NCBI GenBank assembly: GCA_049890215.1 | Contig: JBMHBX010000067.1 | Location: 6,086-70,085, forward strand | Source: UBA685 sp049890215 | GTDB taxonomy: Bacteria > Pseudomonadota > Alphaproteobacteria > Puniceispirillales > Puniceispirillaceae | DNA length: 64,000 nt | Reading direction: 5' to 3' | Shown: in pieces, positions 15,983-25,689 of the stretch | How the letters are laid out: each line of letters starts with the position of its first letter | Numbering within the stretch: the stretch's first letter is position 1 | Notes under the pieces: model-generated | Databases searched by the model: none | What the model was told of the DNA's origin: nothing | What the model saw: the letters and a program-made list of their open reading frames with translations, nothing else | Program-made: the position numbers and the translations under genes

Positions 15983-18277
15983 ATGATTAAGCCAGTGACA
16001 TCAGATCTTCGCGCGCAAAATTCATCACAGCCATCACAGGATATCAGCATGCCATGGCTTGCCGGCCTGAACAGTGAACAGCACAAAGCTGTGACGACTT
16101 TAGATGGCCCGTTATTGGTGTTATCAGGGGCAGGGACAGGCAAAACACGTGTGCTGACTGCACGCATAGCACAGCTTATCGGCACACGCACCGCAATGCC
16201 GTGGAATATTCTGGCCGTGACTTTTACAAATAAAGCGGCACGCGAGATGAAAGAGCGTCTGTCTGCCATGGTTGGGCCCATGGCAGAACAAGTTATGCTT
16301 GGCACATTTCATTCGGTAGCAGCGCGTATGCTGCGCCGTCATGCAGAATTGGTCGGCCTGACCTCCTCTTTCACTATCATTGATACAGATGATCAAATCA
16401 GGTTGCTGAAACAGGTGATGGAAGCACAATCTGTTGATCCCAAAAGATGGCAACCACGCGCAATTCTTGCGATGATCGGAAAATGGAAAGATAAGGGGCT
16501 GACAGCGCAAAAAGTCTCAGACCATGAAGCAGGTGATTTGGCGGATGGCAAAGCGGTGGCATTATATCAAGCCTATCAGGCACGATTGAAATCATTAAAC
16601 GCCGCTGATTTTGGCGATTTGCTATTGCATCTTCTGACCATCTTTACCCAGCATCCCGATATTTTATCAGAGTATCAGAACAGATTGACTCATATATTGG
16701 TTGATGAATATCAGGATACCAATGTCGGGCAATATTTATGGTTGCGGCTTTTGGCTTCGCGGTCGAAAAATCTGTGCTGTGTGGGGGATGATGATCAGTC
16801 TATCTATGGATGGCGCGGCGCAGAAGTTGGCAATATTCTAAAATTTGAAAAAGATTATGACGGCGCTAAAATTGTGCGTCTTGAAGAAAATTACCGGTCA
16901 ACAGGGCATATTCTTGCCTGTGCGTCTGCTCTGATTTCTCATAATGAAACACGTCTCGGCAAAGAGTTATATACCTCGCATGCGCAAGGCGATGCGATTC
17001 AGGTCTCAGGCTATTGGGATGGCCATGAAGAAGCACGAAGCCTGTCTTCACAAATTGAATATCTTATCAAAGATGAACATGATCTCAATCAGATTGCCGT
17101 TTTGGTGCGTGCCGGATTTCAAACCAGAGAATTTGAAGAGCGCTTTATGGCCATTGGCCTGCCTTATCGGGTGGTGGGGACAAGATTCTATGAAAGAGCA
17201 GAGATCCGTGATGCGCTTGCTTATTTGCGCCTGATTGCAAGCCCGTCAGATGATTTGGCATTTGAGCGTATCATTAACACGCCCAAAAGAGGTCTTGGGC
17301 CAACATCCTTAAAGGCTATCTTTGCCTATGCAAGAGGCATTGATAAACCCTATCTTGAAGCAGCGCGCGCTTTGAGCGAGACTGATGAGTTAAAACCACA
17401 GGCCCGCCGCCAACTATCAGCCTTTATTGCCAAAATGGATTATTGGCGTGAAGAAGCAAAACAGCAGACTGCCAGTGATCTTGCCAGATTTGTACTTGAT
17501 GATTCTGGCTATACCGAGATGTGGCAGCAAGATAAAAATCCTGATTCGCCCGGCCGGCTTGAAAACCTAAAAGAGCTTGTGACAGCGATGGATGAATTTG
17601 AAACTCTTGACGGGTTTTTAGAACATATCGCGCTTGTCACTGATACCGAAAATAGCAATCAGGATGGTGAAGTCTCTTTGATGACATTACATGCTGCCAA
17701 AGGGCTTGAATTTGACACTGTCTTTTTGCCGGGGTGGGAAGAAGGGTTATTTCCTTCTCAGCGCTCACTTGATGAAAATGGCGGTGCTGGCCTGGAAGAA
17801 GAGCGGCGTCTTGGCTATGTCGGCATTACCAGAGCGCGGCGCAATTTATTTATTTCTTTTGCCGCCAATCGGCGTGTTCATGGTTTATGGCAGGCCTGTA
17901 TTCCGTCACGCTTTGTTGCAGAACTGCCACGAGATCATATCCGCGAAGATATGGCGCAAGGTCTGTCAATCGGCCGCTCAGAGCCGATTATGATAGGCTC
18001 AGCAGATGACAGGGTCGGTCAGGCAGGTTATGGTCCCGGATGGCAAAGGGCGGCCAGTCGCAAAGGCCAGATGACAGGCACGCCGCCTGCCAGAGATGCT
18101 GAAGGATGGACACCGCAAACAGGCAGCTCAGCCTTTGCCAAAGGAGAGCGGGTCTTTCATCAAAAATTCGGTATGGGCAATATCCGTGCAGTCGAAGGTG
18201 ATAAGCTTGAAATTGCCTTTGACAGAGCCGGACGCAAGAAAGTGGTCGCAAGCTTTGTCGAAAAAATGTCTGGCTAA
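15983..18277 (+). CDS. uvrD: UvrD/PcrA-type superfamily 1 DNA helicase
   Basis: 3'-5' DNA helicase acting in nucleotide-excision and mismatch repair and in clearing proteins from DNA. The 764-residue product shows all SF1A motifs in order: Q motif LNSEQHKAV (29-37), Walker A GAGTGKT (49-55), motif II VDEYQDTN, motif III GDDDQSIYGWRGA, motif V LMTLHAAKGLEF and motif VI VGITRARR. The C-terminal ~45 residues form the RNA-polymerase/DNA-binding Tudor-like end (KGERVFHQKFGMGNI). Choosing uvrD over pcrA is a naming convention here. No exact GTTC-N7-GTTC box was found upstream. Confidence 0.95.
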   Translation: MIKPVTSDLRAQNSSQPSQDISMPWLAGLNSEQHKAVTTLDGPLLVLSGAGTGKTRVLTARIAQLIGTRTAMPWNILAVTFTNKAAREMKERLSAMVGPMAEQVMLGTFHSVAARMLRRHAELVGLTSSFTIIDTDDQIRLLKQVMEAQSVDPKRWQPRAILAMIGKWKDKGLTAQKVSDHEAGDLADGKAVALYQAYQARLKSLNAADFGDLLLHLLTIFTQHPDILSEYQNRLTHILVDEYQDTNVGQYLWLRLLASRSKNLCCVGDDDQSIYGWRGAEVGNILKFEKDYDGAKIVRLEENYRSTGHILACASALISHNETRLGKELYTSHAQGDAIQVSGYWDGHEEARSLSSQIEYLIKDEHDLNQIAVLVRAGFQTREFEERFMAIGLPYRVVGTRFYERAEIRDALAYLRLIASPSDDLAFERIINTPKRGLGPTSLKAIFAYARGIDKPYLEAARALSETDELKPQARRQLSAFIAKMDYWREEAKQQTASDLARFVLDDSGYTEMWQQDKNPDSPGRLENLKELVTAMDEFETLDGFLEHIALVTDTENSNQDGEVSLMTLHAAKGLEFDTVFLPGWEEGLFPSQRSLDENGGAGLEEERRLGYVGITRARRNLFISFAANRRVHGLWQACIPSRFVAELPRDHIREDMAQGLSIGRSEPIMIGSADDRVGQAGYGPGWQRAASRKGQMTGTPPARDAEGWTPQTGSSAFAKGERVFHQKFGMGNIRAVEGDKLEIAFDRAGRKKVVASFVEKMSG

Positions 18278-18292
18278 AGGGAAGGTGTGATT

Positions 18293-19198
18293 ATGATGAC
18301 ATCACAAAGCTGGTCTATCCGGTTTGAAACAAGTGATGAGACTGTTAGCTATGAGACAGCGCTGACAGAGATATGCGGCGTCTTGGCGATATCTGTCTCA
18401 CGCCCCTATCTTGATGCGCCTTATTGGGTGGTTGAGGGGTTTTGCGATTTTGCGCCTGATGAGGCGGTTGTCGCACAAGCGCTTCAAATAGCCTCTTGTG
18501 ATCAGATAGCGCCTGACTTTTCCATTATCGCTTATGGGGAACGAGACTGGCTTGCTGAGAACAGGGCGCAATTTCCGGCGCTTCATATTGGCAGGTTATG
18601 GGTACATGGCGCTCATATCAAAGACAGGCCACCTGCCGGCTCAAAGGCGCTTCATGTGGAAGCTGCCGAAGCGTTCGGCTCAGGCACACACCCAACCACT
18701 GAGGGCTGTTTGCGTCTGATAGATGATTTGCTGAAAAAGACAAAGCCAAAACAAGTGCTGGATTTAGGGGCAGGCAGTGCCATTTTGGCAATGGCCATTG
18801 CCAAATTATCGCCATCTGCCAATTTGATCGCCTCTGACATTGATCAGATCGCAACCAATACCGCGACTGCTAATCGCAGGCTTAACGCCATTGCCCCACA
18901 GAAAATGCGCTGTGTGACTTCAAAGGGATTTGCTCATCGCGCTATGCATGATTATGGGCCCTATGATTTAGTGGTGGCCAATATTCTGGCAGGGCCGCTA
19001 AAACAAATGGCACCAGAGATAGCGCGCCATCTCCGCAAGCAGGGTTATCTTATTTTATCTGGTATTTTATCATCACAAGAGCGCCAGATTAGGGCCGTTT
19101 ACCGCGCTAATGGTCTTGTGATCACAAATCGTCTTCGCATAGGAGACTGGTCAGCTCTTATGCTTCGTTTTGCCCGGAATAAAGAGGCGGTATCATGA
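18293..19198 (+). CDS. prmA: Ribosomal protein L11 methyltransferase
   Basis: SAM-dependent methyltransferase that trimethylates ribosomal protein L11. An N-terminal substrate-recognition domain is followed by a class I methyltransferase fold. Visible: VEAAEAFGSGTHPTT, typical of PrmA, the SAM motif VLDLGAGSAILA and the catalytic VVANILAGPL segment. The start is ATG 18293, with GGGAAGG 5-12 bases upstream (a GTG at 18287 is an alternative), giving 301 residues. It overlaps the following peptidase gene by 4 bases (ATGA). Confidence 0.95.
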   Translation: MMTSQSWSIRFETSDETVSYETALTEICGVLAISVSRPYLDAPYWVVEGFCDFAPDEAVVAQALQIASCDQIAPDFSIIAYGERDWLAENRAQFPALHIGRLWVHGAHIKDRPPAGSKALHVEAAEAFGSGTHPTTEGCLRLIDDLLKKTKPKQVLDLGAGSAILAMAIAKLSPSANLIASDIDQIATNTATANRRLNAIAPQKMRCVTSKGFAHRAMHDYGPYDLVVANILAGPLKQMAPEIARHLRKQGYLILSGILSSQERQIRAVYRANGLVITNRLRIGDWSALMLRFARNKEAVS

Positions 19199-20925
19199 CT
19201 GCCCCTATGAATGATATGATCAAAGCCCTGCGCCATAATCTGGCTGACAGAGGCCTTGATGGCCTCATCATCTGGCGCGGTGATATGTTTATGGGTGAAG
19301 AGGTACGCCCTTGTGATGAACGCCTTGCAAGGCTTACTGGTTTTACAGGGTCTGCGGGCTATGCTCTGGTGATGATGACATCTGGCACCGTGTTCTCAGA
19401 CGGGCGCTATCATCTTCAGATGGATAAGCAGTTGGACAGCCGGATATGGCAATGGCGCGATAGCTCGCAAGATGCCTTGCAGGCACAATTGGCTGATTAT
19501 GAAACGGAAAAACAGATTCTCCATCTTGGCTATGATGGCACCACAACAAGCCTCGCCCAAGCGCGCCGGCTGCCAAAAGATGCTGGCAATGCAGAGGTGA
19601 AATGGCATTGTCTGGCAGAGAATCCGATAGATGATTTGTGGCAGGACAGGCCTGTGGCAGGCCGCAATCAGGCTTATGATCTTACCGCAGATGTTACAGG
19701 AAAGTCAGCCAGAGACAAAATTCAGGATGTGCAGTCCCATCTTGCCAAAAAAGGACAAGATGGCATGATTATCACAGCCACTGATTGTGTGAACTGGTTG
19801 TTGAATATCAGAGGTGATGATCTTGCCAATACGCCATTTCATCTGGCTTTTGCATTTGTGCCAACAGACGGGGCGCCGCGCCTTATTGAAGGGAACAGCC
19901 AGAGCTATGATTGTATAAGCTGGCGTGATTTTTGCCGTGATTTGCCACAAGGCCGCTACAGCATGGATGCAAACACAATGCCAATGGCGCTTTATGAAGC
20001 ACTTAGCCGTGATGGTCTTATCCTTGAAGAAGAGGAATGTCCTTTATATCTGCCAAAGGCATGCAAGAATGATGTTGAGCTTTCCGGCTTTGCGCGGGCG
20101 CATGAAATTGACGGGCTTGCCATGGTGCGATTTTGGCATTGGCTTGATAATGCGCCTGATATCACATGCTTATCTGAAACAGATTTGGTTGAGCGCCTGC
20201 GCCATGAACGCCGCAAATCAGAGCAATATCTGTGTGATAGTTTTGAGACCATTATGGGGGCGGCAGAAAATGGGGCGGTGATTCATTACCGTGCTATAAA
20301 AGGACAGGATCGCCTGATCGAAGACAATAACTTGCTTCTTATCGATTCTGGGGGCCATTATCAGACTGGCACGACAGACATCACACGCACTTTTGCGATT
20401 GGCACGCCTGATGCAGAGATGACAGATGCCTATAGCGCTGTTTTGGCGGCCCATATCGCCCTTGCCATGAGCCGCTTTCCAGAAGGGACCAACGGGGCGG
20501 CGATTGATGCGATTTGCCGGGCGCCTTTATGGGCTACGGGACGTGATTATGCGCATGGGACAGGTCATGGTGTTGGGCATATTTTATCTGTTCATGAAGG
20601 GCCGGCCCATATCTCAAAGCGCTCCGGCCCGCCTCTTGCGCCTGGCATGGTATTGTCGAATGAGCCTGGCTATTATCTGACAAATAAATGGGGAATCCGG
20701 CTTGAAAATCTTGTCTGCGTCACCGCTTTTGATAGCGGTTTTCTGGGGTTTGACTCTTTGACTTTGGTGCCCTTTGATAAAAGGCTGATTGATAAAAAGG
20801 CACTCTCGCAAGAGGCGTTATCATGGCTTAACCGCTATCATCATCATGTTTATGAGACCTTATCACCTCAGATAACAGATGATGGCATAAGGCGTTGGCT
20901 TGCTGAGAAATGCGCTGCTTTATGA
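19195..20925 (+). CDS. Xaa-Pro aminopeptidase (M24B, long form)
   Basis: Metalloaminopeptidase that removes N-terminal residues before proline. The 576-residue product matches the long, three-domain aminopeptidase P form: two creatinase-like N-terminal domains followed by the M24 pita-bread domain. Visible metal and substrate motifs are DSGGHYQTGTTDITRT (the first Asp ligands), GTGHGVGHILSVHEGP (His ligands and loop), NEPGYY (Glu) and GIRLEN (last Glu). It shares ATGA with prmA and its stop overlaps that of the converging ligA by 6 bases. Confidence 0.93.
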   Translation: MTAPMNDMIKALRHNLADRGLDGLIIWRGDMFMGEEVRPCDERLARLTGFTGSAGYALVMMTSGTVFSDGRYHLQMDKQLDSRIWQWRDSSQDALQAQLADYETEKQILHLGYDGTTTSLAQARRLPKDAGNAEVKWHCLAENPIDDLWQDRPVAGRNQAYDLTADVTGKSARDKIQDVQSHLAKKGQDGMIITATDCVNWLLNIRGDDLANTPFHLAFAFVPTDGAPRLIEGNSQSYDCISWRDFCRDLPQGRYSMDANTMPMALYEALSRDGLILEEEECPLYLPKACKNDVELSGFARAHEIDGLAMVRFWHWLDNAPDITCLSETDLVERLRHERRKSEQYLCDSFETIMGAAENGAVIHYRAIKGQDRLIEDNNLLLIDSGGHYQTGTTDITRTFAIGTPDAEMTDAYSAVLAAHIALAMSRFPEGTNGAAIDAICRAPLWATGRDYAHGTGHGVGHILSVHEGPAHISKRSGPPLAPGMVLSNEPGYYLTNKWGIRLENLVCVTAFDSGFLGFDSLTLVPFDKRLIDKKALSQEALSWLNRYHHHVYETLSPQITDDGIRRWLAEKCAAL

Positions 20926-23007
20926 TGAGCTGATGAGGGTCTGCCAGTCTTCTTCTGATAAAATGGTGACACCCAAATCGGCTGCTTTTTTTGCTTTTGA
21001 TCCTGCCCCTTCACCGGCAATGAGATAATCTGTTTTGCCTGAGACAGAGCCTGAGACTTTGGCGCCAAGACGTTCAGCGACTGCTTTGGCTTCACTTCGT
21101 GATTGTTGTAACAAGGTGCCGGTAAATACCACAATTTTACCTGCCACCGGACTGTCATCTAGGGGGCGTTCAGGGGTGACGGGCGATATCTCTGCCAATA
21201 AATCCTGCACCGCCTGATAATTGGCATCATCACAGAAAAAGCTGATAATATCCTCCGCCATAGCCGCGCCAATTTGATCAATTTGCACCAAATCATCATA
21301 AGCCTGGCTAGTCTTATCATGTGCCTCACGCGCTGCCTTGGCAAGCGCCGGTAATGTTTCATAATTCTGCGCTAACAGCTTGGCAGTGGCTTGTCCAATC
21401 TGGCGAATGCCAAGGCCAAAAATGACACGTTCCAATTCAATGTCGCGCCTGTCTTCAATGGCGGCTATCAGATTGGCAGCTGATTTTTCACCCATACGGT
21501 CAAGGGCTGCAATCTCATCAAAACGTCTGGTAAGATGAAAAATATCTGCCGGCGCCTTTATCCATCCAAGGGCAAAAAATTGTTCAATTTGCCGTGCGCC
21601 AAGACCTTCAATATCAAACGCATTACGAGAGACAAAATGTTTCATTAACTCAACAAACTGGGCTGAACAGGACAGATTGCCTGTGCAACGCCTGACAGCT
21701 TCACCCTCTGGTCTTACCGCAGGGCTGTCACAAACAGGGCATCTGTCTGGAAAGGCAAAGGCGCTTGAGCCGGCGGGACGTCTTTGTGTTATCACTTCAA
21801 TGATTTGCGGGATAACATCACCTGCGCGTTGTAAAATAACGCTGTCACCCACCCGGATATTTTTGCGTTTGATTTCATCTTCATTATGCAGTGTGGCATT
21901 TGAGACGATGACGCCGCCCACATTAACAGGCTTCAGGCGTGCTACCGGTGTAAGGGCACCTGTGCGTCCAACCTGTATATCAATAGCTTCCAGAATGGTG
22001 GTCGCTTTTTCAGCCGGAAACTTATGGGCAATGGCCCATCTTGGTGCCCGGCTCACCGCGCCAAGGCGTTCCTGATAATCATGGCGGTCAACCTTATAGA
22101 CAACCCCGTCAATATCATAAGAAAGGCTGGCACGCTCAGCGCCAATCAGCTCATAATGTGCCAAAAGCTCTTGCGGTGTCTCACAAAGCTTCGTCAGGCT
22201 GTTAACGCTAAATCCATAGCTTGCCAGATCGTCAAGAAACGCTGAATGAGTCTGCCAATTGGCGCCAGAGACCGTACCTGCACTATAGGCAAAAAAGCGC
22301 AAGGGCCGGCTTGCCGTAATGGTTGGATCTTTTTGACGAAGAGAGCCTGCGGCGGCGTTTCGCGGATTGGCAAACACTTTCTGATTAGCCTCTTGCTGGG
22401 CCTCATTTAAGGCCAGAAAATCTGCCTTATCCATATAGATTTCACCACGAACCTCAAGCAAAGGCGGCGGCGTGCCATCTAACTGTTTTGGAATTGAGGC
22501 CAGAACAAGAATATTGGCAGTGACATCCTCTCCGGTTGTGCCATCCCCTCTGGTTGCGGCCTGAACAAGCCTGCCATCTTCATAGCGAAGAGATAAAGAT
22601 AAGCCATCAATTTTTGGCTCTGCTGTCAGACACACAGGCGCATCATCAGGTAAATTCAAAAACCGCTTTATGCGGTCAATAAAATCTGTGACATCTTCAT
22701 ATGAGAACGCATTTGCCAGAGACAACATACCAACACTGTGTGTGACCTTGCCAAATCCGGCATTTGGCTTTGCGCCGACCGTATTTTCTGGTGTGTCATC
22801 TCTGACAAGGTTTGGAAAAGCAGCTTCTAAAGATCTGTTATAGCGCACAAGCGCATCAAATTCAGCGTCCGAGATATCCGGGCTGTCATCACCATGATAA
22901 CGCTGATTGTGATAAGAGATAGCCTCTGCCAGACGCGCCATCAGATCAGCTGCTTCTATGGGGGTCAGGCTATCAGGCTCGCGTGATAAATCTTTGGGGG
23001 AAAGCAT
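20920..23007 (-). CDS. ligA: NAD-dependent DNA ligase
   Basis: Seals nicks in replication and repair, with adenylation by NAD+. The 695-residue product contains the Ia domain (HNQRYHGDDSPDISD), the adenylation motif KIDG with Lys132, an OB fold, a four-Cys zinc finger (CPVC then CTGN-LSC), helix-hairpin-helix repeats, and a C-terminal BRCT domain (about 615-695) with VVFTGTLLQQSRSEAKA. It closes the long minus-strand block after recN with an 11-base gap. Confidence 0.98.
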   Translation of the reverse strand: MLSPKDLSREPDSLTPIEAADLMARLAEAISYHNQRYHGDDSPDISDAEFDALVRYNRSLEAAFPNLVRDDTPENTVGAKPNAGFGKVTHSVGMLSLANAFSYEDVTDFIDRIKRFLNLPDDAPVCLTAEPKIDGLSLSLRYEDGRLVQAATRGDGTTGEDVTANILVLASIPKQLDGTPPPLLEVRGEIYMDKADFLALNEAQQEANQKVFANPRNAAAGSLRQKDPTITASRPLRFFAYSAGTVSGANWQTHSAFLDDLASYGFSVNSLTKLCETPQELLAHYELIGAERASLSYDIDGVVYKVDRHDYQERLGAVSRAPRWAIAHKFPAEKATTILEAIDIQVGRTGALTPVARLKPVNVGGVIVSNATLHNEDEIKRKNIRVGDSVILQRAGDVIPQIIEVITQRRPAGSSAFAFPDRCPVCDSPAVRPEGEAVRRCTGNLSCSAQFVELMKHFVSRNAFDIEGLGARQIEQFFALGWIKAPADIFHLTRRFDEIAALDRMGEKSAANLIAAIEDRRDIELERVIFGLGIRQIGQATAKLLAQNYETLPALAKAAREAHDKTSQAYDDLVQIDQIGAAMAEDIISFFCDDANYQAVQDLLAEISPVTPERPLDDSPVAGKIVVFTGTLLQQSRSEAKAVAERLGAKVSGSVSGKTDYLIAGEGAGSKAKKAADLGVTILSEEDWQTLISSS

Positions 23008-23018
23008 AGAAAGCCCCT

Positions 23019-24704
23019 TTATATATCATCAAAGCCAAGCAAGGTCACCGCGGCGGCGCGCGCCTCCGGGGTGATATGCTCACCTGCCAACATACGCGCG
23101 ATTTCTTCGGCGCGCTCATGTTGTGTCAGGATATCAGTGCGTGATATCACACTGTCATCTGTGGCAGATTTGGCGATTTTATAATGATGGGCGCCTTTGG
23201 CGGCGACTTGCGGTGAATGCGTAATCACAAGCGTTTGTGTCGCCTCGCCAAGGCGCGAGAGCCGCTCGCCAACACTCGCAGCAACTGCCCCGCCAACACC
23301 AGAATCAACCTCATCAAAAATCAGTGTTTTTGGTGTCTCTGTTCTGGCAAGCACGACTTTTAGAGCCAGTAAAAACCGTGCCAATTCACCCCCGGAAGCT
23401 GCCTTTTCAATAGGGGCCAGATCCTGACCCGGATTTGCGGCTGCTTCGAATCTGACAACATCCCATCCAACAGATGTCCATTTATCTGATTGCTCTTCAG
23501 CGTCAGACAGAGGATGGCATAATGTTGCAAAGCGCGCTGATTCCAGCTTCAAAGGCGGTAATTCTGCCATAACCGCCTCATCAAGCCTGGCTGCAACCGC
23601 CTGCCGGCGCTCGGAAATCAGAGTGGCAATTTTCTGATAATAATCCTGCCATTCACGCTCTTTCGCGCGATAGGTGGCAAGGCCCCCTGATTTGTCATCT
23701 AGTGCCGCAAGGCGCAACGCCAGTGCCTCATGTATCTGTGGCAACTCATCTGGTGTGACATTATGTTTGCGCGCTTGTGTGCGGATTTCATGCAGGCGGT
23801 CATCAATTTGCTGAAGACGGGCCGGGTCAGCTTCTAAATCTGAGGCAACATGGCTGAGGGCTGCGCTTGCTTCTGATAATTCTGCCATGGTACGGGACAA
23901 AGCATCAAGCGCATCATCAAGACGGCCTGCCCCTGCCTGAGAGACACGCTCAATCGCAGACAAAGCGCGCGAAATAGCGGCTTCTGCACCTGATTCTGCA
24001 CGTAAAGCATCATCTGCTATATGCAATGCTTCTGCTATTTTTTCCAAATTACTGAATAAACTGCGCTCATTTGAAAGCGCCTCATCTTCGCCTGTTTGCG
24101 GGGCAAGCAGGTCAAGCTGTTCGACTGCATCACGAAGCCATTCTTCTTCTTCTCTTGCGGCTGCCAACGCGGCCTCTGCCTCTGCCAGATGTTTGCGGGC
24201 CTGGCGCCAGCCTGTAAAGGCCTCTTTTAATTTGGCAAGGCTGTCATCATGCTGACAGGCGCGGTCAAGAAGGCCCAGATGATTGCTAGCATCAAGAAGT
24301 CCGCGACCTTCAAACTGGCCTTGAATTTCGACAAGCATATCACCGCATTGCCGCAAGAGATTAACCGACACAGGCTCATCATTAATGCTTGCAGGTGATT
24401 TGCCATCATGTCGCAACTGGCGTTTGATGATGACCTCATCACTGCGCTCAATGCCTGCCTCATCTAGAATCTCCCAGATAGGATGGGTCCTGCTAATCTC
24501 AAATCTGGCAGTGACAGAGGCGCGTTCTGCCCCTTTGCGAAGAAGGCCAAAATCGGCACGCGCACCAAGCGCAAGACCAAGGGAATCAAGCAAGATGGAT
24601 TTACCTGCCCCTGTTTCTCCTGTCAGCACCGTCAGGCCTGACTTGAAATCAAGAGATAGCTCTTCTATGAGAACAATATTTTTGACGCTCAGATAACAGA
24701 GCAT
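23019..24704 (-). CDS. recN: DNA repair protein RecN (SMC-like)
   Basis: SMC-family ATPase that helps double-strand break repair by holding DNA ends or sister chromatids. The 561-residue product has Walker A GETGAGKS (29-36), long Ala/Glu-rich coiled-coil arms (about 155-370), and at the C-terminal end the ABC signature SGGELARFLLALK followed by Walker B TLIFDEVDSGVGG. recN next to bamD and ligA after the division cluster is a typical alphaproteobacterial order. No SOS-type box was found immediately upstream, where bamD ends 6 bases away. Confidence 0.96.
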   Translation of the reverse strand: MLCYLSVKNIVLIEELSLDFKSGLTVLTGETGAGKSILLDSLGLALGARADFGLLRKGAERASVTARFEISRTHPIWEILDEAGIERSDEVIIKRQLRHDGKSPASINDEPVSVNLLRQCGDMLVEIQGQFEGRGLLDASNHLGLLDRACQHDDSLAKLKEAFTGWRQARKHLAEAEAALAAAREEEEWLRDAVEQLDLLAPQTGEDEALSNERSLFSNLEKIAEALHIADDALRAESGAEAAISRALSAIERVSQAGAGRLDDALDALSRTMAELSEASAALSHVASDLEADPARLQQIDDRLHEIRTQARKHNVTPDELPQIHEALALRLAALDDKSGGLATYRAKEREWQDYYQKIATLISERRQAVAARLDEAVMAELPPLKLESARFATLCHPLSDAEEQSDKWTSVGWDVVRFEAAANPGQDLAPIEKAASGGELARFLLALKVVLARTETPKTLIFDEVDSGVGGAVAASVGERLSRLGEATQTLVITHSPQVAAKGAHHYKIAKSATDDSVISRTDILTQHERAEEIARMLAGEHITPEARAAAVTLLGFDDI

Positions 24705-24710
24705 GACACT

Positions 24711-25535
24711 TTAATCAAACACCGAGAGAGTTTTGGTAAACAGCCCTTCCACAAAGCCTTGTGGGGCCGGGCGGTTTGGATCATCAACCAGCTCAATCGC
24801 ACGAACTGTCCAGATGGATTGCGGATAATTATATTCTGCAACCTGCAATACGCGCAACGCTTCCTCACGAAGACCAAGTGATAAATAAGCCTCTGTCAGG
24901 CGATAAAGGGCTTCTGGCACCTGATTGGTTGTATCATAGTCACGCACTACCACTTTGAATCTGGCAATGGCAGCACCAAAGTGACCGCCATCAAGATAAA
25001 AACGGCCAACAGACATTTCCTTGCCTGCCAGATGTGAGCGTGTCAAATCAAGCTTAAGCTGACTATCTCTGGCATAAAGGCCATTCGGAAAGCGGCGCAA
25101 TAAATCTTCAAAGGCCTGTTTTGCGTCTCTGGTCATGGCAGCATCACGCTCTACATTGACGATTTGCTCATAATAACAAAGCGCCCGCAAATAATAGGCA
25201 TATTCTGTCAATTCGCCGGCCGCCGGATTTAATTCAATAAATCTGTCCAGAGCGGCTATCGCGCGTGGATATTGGTTATCCTGATAAAAGGACCAGGCGG
25301 CCATCACCTGTGCTTGTGTGGCCCATTTGGAATAAGGGTGCTGGCGTTCAACTTCTTCAAATTTTGGTGCCGCGGCTTTGGCTGATTCATTCAAAGCGGT
25401 GTCAAGCGCTTCATTATACAAAACCTCAACCGGCTTTTCTTCTTGCACGAGCAATGAGGCTTCGTCATTTGATGAACAGGCAAATAGCAGGACACAGGCG
25501 CTTATAAGGCACAGTTGTCTTAAAGTATGTATCAT
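24711..25535 (-). CDS. bamD: Outer-membrane assembly lipoprotein BamD
   Basis: Essential lipoprotein of the BAM complex that binds BamA and helps insert beta-barrels. The start at ATG 25535 gives 274 residues and a lipoprotein signal with lipobox LFAC (Cys20); an in-frame GTG at 25568 would put 11 residues before the signal. The body is a chain of TPR-like helical pairs (YNEALDTALNE, YPRAIAALDRFIELNP, KQAFEDLLRRFPN, YRLTEAYLSLGL). A TATAAA box (minus strand, 25575-25580) upstream may give it its own promoter. Confidence 0.95.
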   Translation of the reverse strand: MIHTLRQLCLISACVLLFACSSNDEASLLVQEEKPVEVLYNEALDTALNESAKAAAPKFEEVERQHPYSKWATQAQVMAAWSFYQDNQYPRAIAALDRFIELNPAAGELTEYAYYLRALCYYEQIVNVERDAAMTRDAKQAFEDLLRRFPNGLYARDSQLKLDLTRSHLAGKEMSVGRFYLDGGHFGAAIARFKVVVRDYDTTNQVPEALYRLTEAYLSLGLREEALRVLQVAEYNYPQSIWTVRAIELVDDPNRPAPQGFVEGLFTKTLSVFD

Positions 25536-25689
25536 CACTCTTAACGTCTCACGGCAGATTAATCTCACCTTTTATTTATAGCGTATTTGCCGCGAGGATA
25601 AAGGGGGAAATTACGCAATCACACACGACCACACATCTTTTAAGCCATGGTTATGCTGATGAAGACAGGTGTGTTTGCACTTGCTGCTG